Notes: a model not told the origin generated them from the letters alone. Shown: positions 23,052 through 29,399, counted from the first letter of the stretch. The stretch is DNA of 29,913 nucleotides from Candidatus Uhrbacteria bacterium RIFOXYB2_FULL_45_11 (GCA_001791715.1 MGFD01000050.1:1-29913); one strand, 5' to 3'. Translations and numbers: made by a program.

Positions 23052-23442
23052 GGGATTGATCGGTATCGATGAGAGTCGATTTGTTCGTGATCAAGTTGAG
23101 GGTGTGTGATACCTCATAAATCCATCACGCAGACGCCAAATGCAAAAAACGTCATGGCGATGATCAAGAACGCTTTCAGCGCTCCTTCATTCGCTCCGGT
23201 TTTCGCTTAATTGCGTAAAACCCATCCGTCTTCCTGATGCTCAATAAGGAAATGCGGGTGCTATATTTATTGAGCTCGCATGATGGGTGTTCGGTCTCCA
23301 TCATGTCAAAATTGCGATCGATAATCTTATGTGTGTTTTGTCTCGCTTTAAACACATAAGATTATTTAAGCGAGACTAAACTTGCAAACGTCCGTTCAAA
23401 AACACTTATCAGACGGGGGTTCAATTCCCCCCAATTCCACCA
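23052..23442 (+). ncRNA. ssrA: Transfer-messenger RNA (tmRNA)
   Basis: The 5' end GGGATTG pairs with CAATTCC near the 3' end (one G-U), followed by discriminator A and an encoded CCA (23440-23442). The T-arm is GGGGG-TTCAATT-CCCCC. Pseudoknot 1 is clear: stem GAGG/CCTC (23098-23101, 23112-23115) and loop TGTGTGAT pairing with ATCACGCA (23124-23131). The resume codon GCA at 23142 comes 10 nt later and opens a 22-codon tag ending in TAA (23208-23210). A late pseudoknot has a 14-bp stem around ATAATCTTATG, with GTCTCGC pairing downstream to GCGAGAC. tmRNA frees stalled ribosomes and tags their products; its partner SmpB is at 20478. The tag starts Ala-Lys-Asn and ends Pro-Val-Phe-Ala, not the common Ala-Leu-Ala-Ala. 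Confidence 0.93.
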
Positions 23443-23473
23443 CAAAACCCATCATGCACGTGATGGGTTTTGT
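23442..23473 (+). terminator. Terminator of ssrA
   Basis: A perfect 13-bp stem, ACAAAACCCATCA/TGATGGGTTTTGT with loop TGCACG, starts right at the CCA end. There is no separate T run, but the 3' arm has TTTT. Confidence 0.7.
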
Positions 23474-23481
23474 GTTATACT
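23473..23481 (+). promoter_or_regulatory. Extended -10 promoter of the permease operon, apparently leaderless
   Basis: TGT-TATACT (TGn plus -10 box, 23473-23481) ends 9 nt before the ATG at 23491. No -35 is seen. The transcript would start at or next to the start codon. The box touches the end of the ssrA terminator stem. Confidence 0.55.
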
Positions 23482-23490
23482 GTTCTTACT

Positions 23491-24519
23491 ATGAAATCGA
23501 ATCATCAAGTCACGATTTCCACCGGAACATTTATAAAAGCCGCGCTCATTGTTCTTCTCATGGGATTTTTGTGGTACATCCATGAAATCGTCATCATTTT
23601 TTTCGCCTCACTTCTTTTGGCAGCGCTTATTGAACCGTTTGCAGATTGGTTTTCAAAAAAAAATATTCCACGCGCGCTTTCTGTTTTGATTGTCTACGTT
23701 GTGTTGTTGACGGTTGTTATTTTGGTTTTTCTTGGACTTACGCCAATCATCACGGAACAATTTGCACAAGTGACTTCAAATGCAAATTCGTTTTCTGTTG
23801 AGATCGAACAAACGTTTGCAAAACTCCAAACATTTTCTGTTCAGCATGGATTGTCACAAGATATTTCAAAAACCATTCAGGGAATTGAAGGAGCTATTTC
23901 TCAAACATCACAATCCCTTTTTTCAACCGTCAAAGGATTTTTTGGAGGATTGGTTACTGGTCTCGTGATTTTGGTGCTGACGTTTTATATGGTTGCAGAA
24001 GGGGAGAAGATGCAAAGATATTTTAAATCGCTTGCGCCGGTTGAATATCAGCCATACCTTTCAGAGCTCATGAAAAAAATGCAGATAAAAATTGGAGCGT
24101 GGCTTCGTGGGCAATTGTTTCTTGGATTCGTGATTGGACTCGTGAGTTATATTGGGTTGTCACTTTTAAATGTTCGTTACGCTTTGTTGCTTGCTGTGAT
24201 TGCTGGATTATTTGAAATGGTCCCTTACGTTGGTCCAATTTTTTCGGCGATTCCTGCTGTGATGATTGCGTTTACCCAATCTCCAACACTCGGACTTATT
24301 GTTCTTGGGCTTTATGTGATCATTCAACAAATTGAAAATCACTTACTTGTTCCAAAAGTGATGCAAAAAGCCACGGGATTAAATCCTATCGTAAGTATTA
24401 TTGCCTTACTTATTGGTGTAAAGTTGGGAGGAATTCCCGGTGCATTTTTTGCGATTCCCGTTGCCATGATGCTAACTGTTCTTGTAGAAGATTTATTTGT
24501 TCAACAAAATCGTTTATGA
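23491..24519 (+). CDS. AI-2E family (PerM/YdiK-type) membrane permease
   Basis: 342 residues from the ATG at 23491; a TTG start 21 nt upstream is possible but lies inside the promoter. The layout is the family's: paired N-terminal helices, a soluble stretch of about 90 residues (ITEQFAQVTSNANS...), then five or six helices. Conserved pieces are LRGQLFLGFVIG, GLFEMVPYVGPIFSAIPA and the QQIENHLLVPKVM motif. Members transport small molecules or ions; the substrate cannot be told. First gene of a tightly packed run: its stop overlaps the next start (ATGA). Confidence 0.9.
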   Translation: MKSNHQVTISTGTFIKAALIVLLMGFLWYIHEIVIIFFASLLLAALIEPFADWFSKKNIPRALSVLIVYVVLLTVVILVFLGLTPIITEQFAQVTSNANSFSVEIEQTFAKLQTFSVQHGLSQDISKTIQGIEGAISQTSQSLFSTVKGFFGGLVTGLVILVLTFYMVAEGEKMQRYFKSLAPVEYQPYLSELMKKMQIKIGAWLRGQLFLGFVIGLVSYIGLSLLNVRYALLLAVIAGLFEMVPYVGPIFSAIPAVMIAFTQSPTLGLIVLGLYVIIQQIENHLLVPKVMQKATGLNPIVSIIALLIGVKLGGIPGAFFAIPVAMMLTVLVEDLFVQQNRL

Positions 24520-24926
24520 AACACGTATCGTTCTTTCCGTTTCTTGTGCTTGCGCTCACACTTATTCTTGTGACAGGATTTGTTTTTTCTGCATCACCAA
24601 AATCCGTGGGACAAAAAACAGTCGTTGTGCAAACACCACCCGTATCAGATGAACAATATCAAGCGGCACTTAAGCTTGTGTTAAATAAATTCGTCACATC
24701 GTTTGATGCAACAGAAGATGTTTCTGTGCGCGCACAATTAACAGAACAAACACTTGGTACTCTGCTTACCATGCGTGTTCCAGGACAAGAAAAAGAACTA
24801 CATCTCACGCTTGCCATTGCATTGCAGAAAATGAAACAAGGTTTTGGAGCAAACCCACAAGATGTCATGGATGGTTACACACAAATAAAACAACTCATTT
24901 CACAAACGAATTGGTTAAGCCTATGA
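24516..24926 (+). CDS. Small membrane-anchored or secreted protein, unknown
   Basis: 136 residues. An N-terminal hydrophobic helix (about 5-26, FFPFLVLALTLILVTGFVF) is an uncleaved anchor or signal peptide. The rest is a helical soluble domain of about 100 residues without cysteines, containing RVPGQEKELHLTLAIALQKM. It overlaps both neighbours by 4 nt (ATGA), so it is coupled to the permease and to the next gene. No family is recognised. The partner of the next protein is a reasonable guess. Confidence 0.75.
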   Translation: MKHVSFFPFLVLALTLILVTGFVFSASPKSVGQKTVVVQTPPVSDEQYQAALKLVLNKFVTSFDATEDVSVRAQLTEQTLGTLLTMRVPGQEKELHLTLAIALQKMKQGFGANPQDVMDGYTQIKQLISQTNWLSL

Positions 24927-25675
24927 GTCGCGTAGAAAAAACAGAGGAACCACAAAAAACATCGCCATATATAAAGGATGAGGTTGTAGAAACATTTGGG
25001 GATCAAAAGAAAAAAACACACAGACGATTTTCTTGTCTTGGGCTTGCTCTTGTTTGCCTTGTTCTGTTTGTTGGATTCTGTGCGTGGCAAGTGGCGGCAA
25101 CAGGCCTCGTGAACATTCCTGTTTTTTCCTCGTTTGCATATTCTGAAGCTCAACCAGTTCGCGTTATTAAACCGGGAGTTTCTGTTGAACAGTATTCTGA
25201 ATCGTTCTTTACCTCCACAATCCTAAAACGTTTGCAGGCAGGAGGAGGTGTTTTGACAGATCGATCCATTGTTCTTGCACTGCCAGAATCTTCTCTTACA
25301 ACATCGCTACAAAACGGACTGAAACAATCCGGTGAGACACGCGTGGTTGCCAATCGTGCGCAGATTGCTGTATTAGAAGGGCAGGAGCTTGAACTGTTTT
25401 TGCCGATTCAATTCAACAAGAACACAACAGCTCTCACAGTACATTTTTCTTTGCACGCAGATCAGGGAAGTTTTGTTTTAAATCTGCTGGATGTAAAAAT
25501 TGGATCTTTCCGTGCGCCAAGTGTGCTTGTCGCTTCATTCGTTCAACCGTTTGTAAATCGAGAATTAGCAACATTGAACAAATCTCTTAGTTCATACATG
25601 CATGTTGATTCGCTCACAACACAAAAAGGTGTTTTAAGCGCTTCTGGAACATTTACCGTTCAGATTCAAAAATAG
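24923..25675 (+). CDS. Single-pass membrane protein with extracellular beta-rich domain
   Basis: 250 residues from the ATG at 24923 (overlapping the upstream stop as ATGA). A charged cytoplasmic N-terminus (about 40 residues, DQKKKTHRR) precedes one membrane helix (about 40-62, CLGLALVCLVLFVGFCAW). The outer domain of about 185 residues alternates strands and turns (RSIVLALPESSLTTSLQNG, LELFLPIQFN, LDVKIGSFRAPSVLVASF). The pattern recalls YpmS/DUF2140-type lipid-binding-like proteins, a weak inference. Function unknown. Confidence 0.78.
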   Translation: MSRVEKTEEPQKTSPYIKDEVVETFGDQKKKTHRRFSCLGLALVCLVLFVGFCAWQVAATGLVNIPVFSSFAYSEAQPVRVIKPGVSVEQYSESFFTSTILKRLQAGGGVLTDRSIVLALPESSLTTSLQNGLKQSGETRVVANRAQIAVLEGQELELFLPIQFNKNTTALTVHFSLHADQGSFVLNLLDVKIGSFRAPSVLVASFVQPFVNRELATLNKSLSSYMHVDSLTTQKGVLSASGTFTVQIQK

Positions 25676-25679
25676 CTCT

Positions 25680-26444
25680 ATGATTTTACTGTATCGTATC
25701 ACCCCATTTTTGGTTGCGATTGTTGCTCTTTTGGGGTATGCGATGTTTGTGTTTCGGGTGACACATCCTGTTGTTGCGTTGGGTGTAAGTTTTGTGTGTG
25801 TGGCATTGCTCATGGCGCGATTGTTGCGATGGCGCGCGCAGGAATTTTCCTTCTGGTTTTTTCTTGGAATTGCCTGCCTATTTTTTCTGTCTTCGTTTGG
25901 CATGCTCTTTTTATTTGAAACGCTTTGGGTCAGCATTGCTCTTGCAGCGGCAAGTACGTTTCTGTTGGTTTTGTTCACAGAGTTTGTTTTTCTCTATATA
26001 CATCTTCCTTCTCATTACCAACCATTTTCGTTGGAACATCTTACGTCACTTCTCAATCTTCTCTCCATTTTTTTCTTTAGCAGTTTTGCCTTCGCGACAA
26101 GACTTTTGATTCAAATCCCTTTATCGTTATTGGCATTGTTATTTTTTCTTTTAAGTTTTTTCTTGGTGTTTGGGGTGTTGTGGGTGACAAAGGCAGAATC
26201 ATTTAGGTCACATCTCTACGCACTGTTTGGTGCGATCGTTCTGACAGAATTATTTGCTTGCATTACATTTTTCCCAACGGGTTTTTATACGAACGCCGCG
26301 TTCATGACGATTTTTTCTTACGCCTTTTTTGGGTTGACGCGAACCGAAGCTTTGCATAAGCTTTCTCGTGAAGTTGTGAAGCGTTACGTCTTTACGTCTA
26401 TTATTCTTCTTTTTATCGTTGCGGTGAGTTCAAAGTGGTTGTAG
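25680..26444 (+). CDS. Polytopic membrane protein, unknown
   Basis: 254 residues, almost wholly hydrophobic, with about eight predicted helices and short loops. The longest polar stretch is YIHLPSHYQPFSLEHLTS, and a basic loop RTEALHKLSREVVKRY precedes the last helix. There are no recognisable catalytic motifs. It starts 4 nt after the upstream stop, in the same operon, without an SD. I do not recognise the family. Confidence 0.8.
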   Translation: MILLYRITPFLVAIVALLGYAMFVFRVTHPVVALGVSFVCVALLMARLLRWRAQEFSFWFFLGIACLFFLSSFGMLFLFETLWVSIALAAASTFLLVLFTEFVFLYIHLPSHYQPFSLEHLTSLLNLLSIFFFSSFAFATRLLIQIPLSLLALLFFLLSFFLVFGVLWVTKAESFRSHLYALFGAIVLTELFACITFFPTGFYTNAAFMTIFSYAFFGLTRTEALHKLSREVVKRYVFTSIILLFIVAVSSKWL

Positions 26445-26462
26445 GTATTTTGTAAAAACTCT

Positions 26463-27551
26463 ATGAAAAAAATGTTCACCTCAAGAATCGCGCATGTTGT
26501 GCTTTTATCCGTCAGTCTTGGTGCAGCAAGCGGAGTGCTTGCAACAGCCATGACAAATTCGTATTTGTCTGATTATGCTCTTCAATTGAATCAATTGACG
26601 CGTCCGTTGAGTTTAGATGAAACGGGTCCAAAAGCGTTTCCTCAGTCTTATGCGGAGGCAACAAAGCATTTTTCAGATGTCACACTTGCAAGTGTTGTTT
26701 CTGTTTTTCCAAAGTCCGCAAAAACGGCGTACGGATACGCACAAGACGCATCTATCGGCACGGGTGTTATTGTAACCTCTGATGGATGGATTGTTGCGCC
26801 AATGCTTTCATTGCTTTCGGCAGATGCTCTTTCTGTGCAAATGAAAGATCAAATGTATGACGTCACACGTGTTGTGACCGATCCATTAACACAGACGGTT
26901 TTTTTGAAATGCACCGCAAACAATTTGTCCGTGGTTCGTTTTGGAAATGCGTTTGATTTATCTGCGGGGGATCAATTGTTTGCAAGCATGCACGCAAATC
27001 AATTTTCACAAGCATCTGTTCAACAACAACTTTGGCAACAAGGAACTCTTCTTTCCTCTGATGTGCCCTCACGTCGTGTTTCGCTTTTTGCAAATATACA
27101 GAATGCGAGCGCACCCATTTTTGATTTGTCTGGATCGTTCGTTGGGTTTGCATTAAAAAAAGATTCACAAGTTACATTGTTCCCACTCGAATACGTTTTA
27201 CCTTCGTTGAATGCTCTTCTTGAAAAGAAAGAGATCTCACATGCATCGCTTGGTGTTACCTATCTTGATCTTGCGCACACGGTTGGTTTTTCAGATGCGT
27301 TGCGTCGTGGATATCAAACGGGTGCATATATTACAGGTCCCACTGCGGTTAAAAAGGGAAGTCCGGCAGCAGCGGCAAAACTCAAGGAAGGAGATATTGT
27401 CATTTCAATGAATGGACAAGACATTAATCAAACACGTGGACTCAATGAACGACTCTTCTCTGTGCGTGCAGGAGAGACAATTTCTCTTACGATTGATCGT
27501 GCGGGTGAGAAGAAGATGATCGATGTTGTTTTGGGAGAATACAACAAATAA
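26463..27551 (+). CDS. Catalytically dead HtrA-like protein with PDZ domain
   Basis: 362 residues. An N-terminal anchor (about 8-30) precedes a protease-like fold (95-235) that aligns with HtrA by its IGTGVIVTSDGWIVAP entry, followed by a PDZ domain (about 258-358, KGSPAAAAKLKEGDIVISMNG, a typical carboxylate-loop region). All three catalytic positions are changed compared with the active copy at 12285: His to Leu115 (VAPMLSLL), Asp to Gln144 (LTQTVFLKC), Ser to Ala215 (QNASAPI against GNSGGPL). The fold and the PDZ stay intact, and no stop or frameshift is seen, so it is probably a selected pseudoprotease that binds peptides rather than a decaying gene. No SD. Confidence 0.88.
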   Translation: MKKMFTSRIAHVVLLSVSLGAASGVLATAMTNSYLSDYALQLNQLTRPLSLDETGPKAFPQSYAEATKHFSDVTLASVVSVFPKSAKTAYGYAQDASIGTGVIVTSDGWIVAPMLSLLSADALSVQMKDQMYDVTRVVTDPLTQTVFLKCTANNLSVVRFGNAFDLSAGDQLFASMHANQFSQASVQQQLWQQGTLLSSDVPSRRVSLFANIQNASAPIFDLSGSFVGFALKKDSQVTLFPLEYVLPSLNALLEKKEISHASLGVTYLDLAHTVGFSDALRRGYQTGAYITGPTAVKKGSPAAAAKLKEGDIVISMNGQDINQTRGLNERLFSVRAGETISLTIDRAGEKKMIDVVLGEYNK

Positions 27552-27559
27552 GATATACT
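27531..27559 (+). promoter_or_regulatory. Promoter of the Wzz-like gene
   Basis: TTGGGA (27531-27536), a 17-nt spacer, and TATACT (27554-27559), overlapping the end of the dead-HtrA gene. The leader of about 80 nt carries the 7-nt-unit array. Confidence 0.5.
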
Positions 27560-27575
27560 GATTGAAAGCATGAAA

Positions 27576-27646
27576 TACGAAATCCTAAATTCTATAGGAG
27601 GAGTTTCCTAATTAGAATTTAGAGATTAGAATTTAGAATTTTCCTT
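27576..27646 (+). repeat. 7-nt-period AT-rich array before the Wzz-like gene
   Basis: Units TTAGAAT and TTAGAGA repeat four times (27612-27640). A partial inverted copy (AAATTCTA) lies at 27587-27594, and TAGGA/TCCTA flanks GGAGTT between them. The array ends next to the ATG (TTTTCCTT before it). Confidence 0.75.
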
Positions 27647-28288
27647 ATGGCTTCTTTCAATTACACACGAGAACTTTTTCGTCGATGGCAAACAATCGTT
27701 TTGTTTGGATTGCTCGGACTCGTCCTTGCGCTTATCGTCTCGTTTGTTCAACCACTCAGATATTCATCCACCGTTCGATTGCTTATTTTGCAAGATCTCG
27801 GGTCGTCTGTTGATGCCTATACCGCTTCGCGTTCAGAAGAGCGTATCGCAGAAAATCTTTCCACCATTGTTTATACGAGTACGTTTTTCGATCAGGTCTT
27901 TTCAAGTGGGTTTCAGGTTGATACAAAGAATTTTCCAAAAGATGATATTAAACGACGTCGTGAATGGGCACGAACCGTCGATGCGGCTGTCTCACACGGA
28001 ACAGGACTGCTCACCATTACCGCGTATCACACAGATGTCACACAAGCAGAACAATTGGTTCGCGCAATCGCGTTTGTTCTGACGCAACACGTAAAAGAAT
28101 ATACATCTGGCGGAAGTGTCCAAATGCGTTTGGTCGATGCGCCACTTAGTTCGCAGTGGCCTGTGAAGCCAAATATTCTTGCAAACATCGCATCCGGATT
28201 TTTTCTGGGAGGACTCGTTGGAGTCGCTCAAGTCCTCCTTCACTTGGAACGCATCCGCCGCCGCCACCAGTTTGTGCATGAGGAGTAG
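27647..28288 (+). CDS. Wzz/CpsC-like chain-length determinant family protein
   Basis: 213 residues with two membrane helices (about 18-38 and 178-200) and a periplasm-type domain between them, the Wzz layout. Typical features are the entry RRWQTIVLFGLLGLV, the first strand RYSSTVRLLIL, and PLSSQWPVKPNIL before the second helix, where Wzz proteins have a conserved Pro-rich segment. Such proteins control polysaccharide chain length or activate a tyrosine kinase; no kinase or glycosyltransferase is visible in the window. A basic tail, RIRRRHQFVHEE, follows. No SD precedes the ATG. Confidence 0.82.
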   Translation: MASFNYTRELFRRWQTIVLFGLLGLVLALIVSFVQPLRYSSTVRLLILQDLGSSVDAYTASRSEERIAENLSTIVYTSTFFDQVFSSGFQVDTKNFPKDDIKRRREWARTVDAAVSHGTGLLTITAYHTDVTQAEQLVRAIAFVLTQHVKEYTSGGSVQMRLVDAPLSSQWPVKPNILANIASGFFLGGLVGVAQVLLHLERIRRRHQFVHEE

Positions 28289-28301
28289 GGGGGGGTGGGG
28301 A

Positions 28302-28346
28302 AAGGCTGGAGAGGCGAGAGAGGCTGGAGATGCTTGAGAGGCCGAA
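28302..28346 (+). repeat. 9-nt-unit array, five units (left arm of the four-helix gene)
   Basis: 45 nt: AAGGCTGGA, then GAGGCGAGA, GAGGCTGGA, GATGCTTGA, and GAGGCCGAA as the last. Its inverted partner is at 28758-28802. Confidence 0.9.
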
Positions 28347-28352
28347 AAGGGG

Positions 28353-28370
28353 AAGGCTGGAGAGGCCGAA
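28353..28370 (+). repeat. Minimal two-unit array
   Basis: 18 nt consisting only of a first unit (AAGGCTGGA) and a last unit (GAGGCCGAA). It shows that the ends are fixed and the middle is expandable. It lies 9 nt before the four-helix gene ATG. Confidence 0.85.
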
Positions 28371-28379
28371 GAGAGACAT

Positions 28380-28745
28380 ATGAAACAACAGCCGTATCAC
28401 AAAATTTTGGCTTGGCAAGAAGCGAATAAGTTTGTTATTGAGGTTTATCGAAAAACGGAGTTGTTTCCTAAGCAAGAGATGTTTGGAATTACCTCTCAGT
28501 TGCGTCGAGCGGCATTATCTATTCCAGCGAATATTGTTGAGGGTCGAGCTAAACAGTCACAAAAAGATTTTGTTCGATATTTAAATATCGCCGAGGGCTC
28601 TTCAAAAGAATGTGCATTCTTTCTCGAGATTTCCCATTCCCTAGGTTTCCTTGATGAAAAAACCTATGATTTTCTCGAAGACATTCGAACCAGAGCAGAT
28701 TTTTTACTAAGAAAGTACAAACAGTCGATTACTTCTCCAGAGTAA
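28380..28745 (+). CDS. Four-helix-bundle protein (S23 / 23S rRNA intervening-sequence family)
   Basis: 121 residues, typical of TIGR02436-type proteins. Family blocks are present: KILAWQEANKFVIEVYR, FGITSQLRRAALSIPANIVEG (given as residues about 40-60) and RYLNIAEGSSKECAFFLEIS. In other bacteria this family is coded inside 23S rRNA intervening sequences and resembles the Avd protein of diversity-generating retroelements; its biochemical role is unclear. Here the gene stands in intergenic DNA between inverted 9-nt-unit arrays (28302-28370 and 28758-28802), and its stop codon is inside a terminator stem. No rRNA and no reverse transcriptase are in the window. No SD precedes the ATG. Confidence 0.93.
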   Translation: MKQQPYHKILAWQEANKFVIEVYRKTELFPKQEMFGITSQLRRAALSIPANIVEGRAKQSQKDFVRYLNIAEGSSKECAFFLEISHSLGFLDEKTYDFLEDIRTRADFLLRKYKQSITSPE

Positions 28746-28759
28746 TCGACTCTTTTTTT
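28723..28759 (+). terminator. Terminator overlapping the four-helix gene stop
   Basis: The perfect 11-bp stem AGTCGATTACT/AGTAATCGACT with a 7-nt loop, then a T7 run. The stop codon TAA (28743-28745) lies in the 3' arm. Confidence 0.9.
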
Positions 28760-28802
28760 CGGCCTCTCAAACCTCTCCAGCCTCTCAAGCCTCTCTCGCC
28801 TT
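28758..28802 (-). repeat. 9-nt-unit array, five units (right arm of the four-helix gene)
   Basis: On the minus strand it reads five units from AAGGCGAGA to GAGGCCGAA. The T run of the preceding terminator merges with its first bases. Confidence 0.9.
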
Positions 28803-28811
28803 CCCCAAACA

Positions 28812-28947
28812 AAAAACGCTCTTAGAGCTTGGGACTGGCGGGTTTTCGCGAGGAGGAGACGCGGAAACCGCTGCTCCCAAGCCATAGGAGCGTTCTTTTT
28901 GTTGTCTGATGGGCTGTTTTTCTTTTGGGAAAAGAGCTTCAGAAGAC
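28812..28947 (-). ncRNA. Putative small RNA with UCUCCUCCU apical loop
   Basis: A minus-strand promoter (28954-28982) would start a transcript near 28947. It ends in a three-tier hairpin at 28815-28894: outer AACGCTC/GAGCGTT, middle GCTTGGGA/TCCCAAGC, inner stem of about 12 bp with one bulge, followed by a T6 run on the minus strand (28811-28816). The apical loop on this strand is TCTCCTCCT (28851-28859 complement). Loop CCUCC could pair with Shine-Dalgarno sites. It does not fit the SRP or 6S RNA patterns I know. A 73-codon frame (from 28885) runs through it into the repeats and is probably not coding. The identity is unknown. Confidence 0.6.
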
Positions 28948-28953
28948 CCCAAT

Positions 28954-28982
28954 AGTATAAAGAATTGCCCCTTTTTGGTCAA
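28954..28982 (-). promoter_or_regulatory. Promoter of the putative small RNA
   Basis: On the minus strand, TTGACC (28977-28982), a 17-nt spacer, and TATACT (28954-28959). Confidence 0.65.
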
Positions 28983-28985
28983 CCC

Positions 28986-29002
28986 ACACCTGTGGATGGT
29001 GT
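28986..29002. promoter_or_regulatory. Inverted repeat between divergent promoters
   Basis: ACACC and GGTGT, separated by 7 nt, lie between the small-RNA promoter and the leader promoter. It is a possible operator; this is an inference from position only. Confidence 0.3.
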
Positions 29003-29012
29003 TATGGATCCC

Positions 29013-29041
29013 TTGACAAAATCGTCAAATTATGATATAGT
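29013..29041 (+). promoter_or_regulatory. Promoter of the MopE-like gene
   Basis: TTGACA (29013-29018), a 17-nt spacer, and TATAGT (29036-29041). This is the best promoter match in the window. The leader to the ATG at 29400 is about 350 nt. Confidence 0.75.
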
Positions 29042-29045
29042 TGTC

Positions 29046-29399
29046 CGTTGAGTAATGAGGCAGCAAACAGTTCATTCTCAAGCAATTCATTGAATCTCGT
29101 GTTTTCAAGTGGTTTGACCTCATTTACACATTCCTCCTTGTTGTAAAAGAAGCCGAACCGCTCGAGTCCACGATCAATTCAAGTAAATCATTGGTTTATT
29201 TGCACTGGTCGTGGATGAGTTCCCTCATTTGTGTAGCATAGGGCTTCAGCCCTAGTTCACTTATTTGGGAGGAAAATCCAAAGCCATGCGTCAACCCCTC
29301 GGGGTGACGTAAGTAGAGCAGGGGATAGGTTTCCTCCGCTTTACACCCCGAAGGGACAAGTGTTCCGTTACATGGGGTTACGGCCCCAAGGAGTTTCAG
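29046..29399 (+). promoter_or_regulatory. Long structured 5' leader RNA
   Basis: No gene is seen in this stretch. Five stems are visible: TCCACGATCA/TGGTCGTGGA (29167-29176, 29206-29215) with an inner CAAGTAAA/TTTATTTG; TAGGGCTTCAGCCCTA (29239-29254); GGAGGAAA/TTTCCTCC (29268-29275, 29330-29337), which encloses CGTCA-CCCC/GGGG-TGACG (29289-29309); and TGGGG/CCCCA (29373-29388), which abuts the AAGGAG ribosome-binding site (29388-29393). A cis-regulatory RNA, such as a riboswitch or protein-binding leader, is plausible. It matches no class I can name. Confidence 0.6.

Noticed and set aside
22985..23059. A 24-codon frame with a good SD-like sequence upstream of the tmRNA
   Set aside because: It lies in the predicted precursor leader, runs over a 7-nt array and into the mature tmRNA 5' end, so it is probably chance; a leader peptide cannot be wholly excluded.
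28380..28745. Diversity-generating retroelement accessory gene (avd)
   Set aside because: The four-helix protein resembles Avd, but no reverse transcriptase or template/variable repeat pair is seen in the window.
28302..28802. CRISPR array
   Set aside because: The units are contiguous 9-mers with no unique spacers, and there are no cas genes.
28812..28947. SRP (4.5S) RNA or 6S RNA
   Set aside because: The SRP apical GGAA loop and its conserved GUCAGG/AGCAGC context are missing, and there is no long 6S-type central bubble.
29046..29399. Known riboswitch (c-di-GMP, cobalamin, guanidine, fluoride)
   Set aside because: Short matches such as GGGGTTAC and AAAGCC are present but not in the order or spacing of any class I know.
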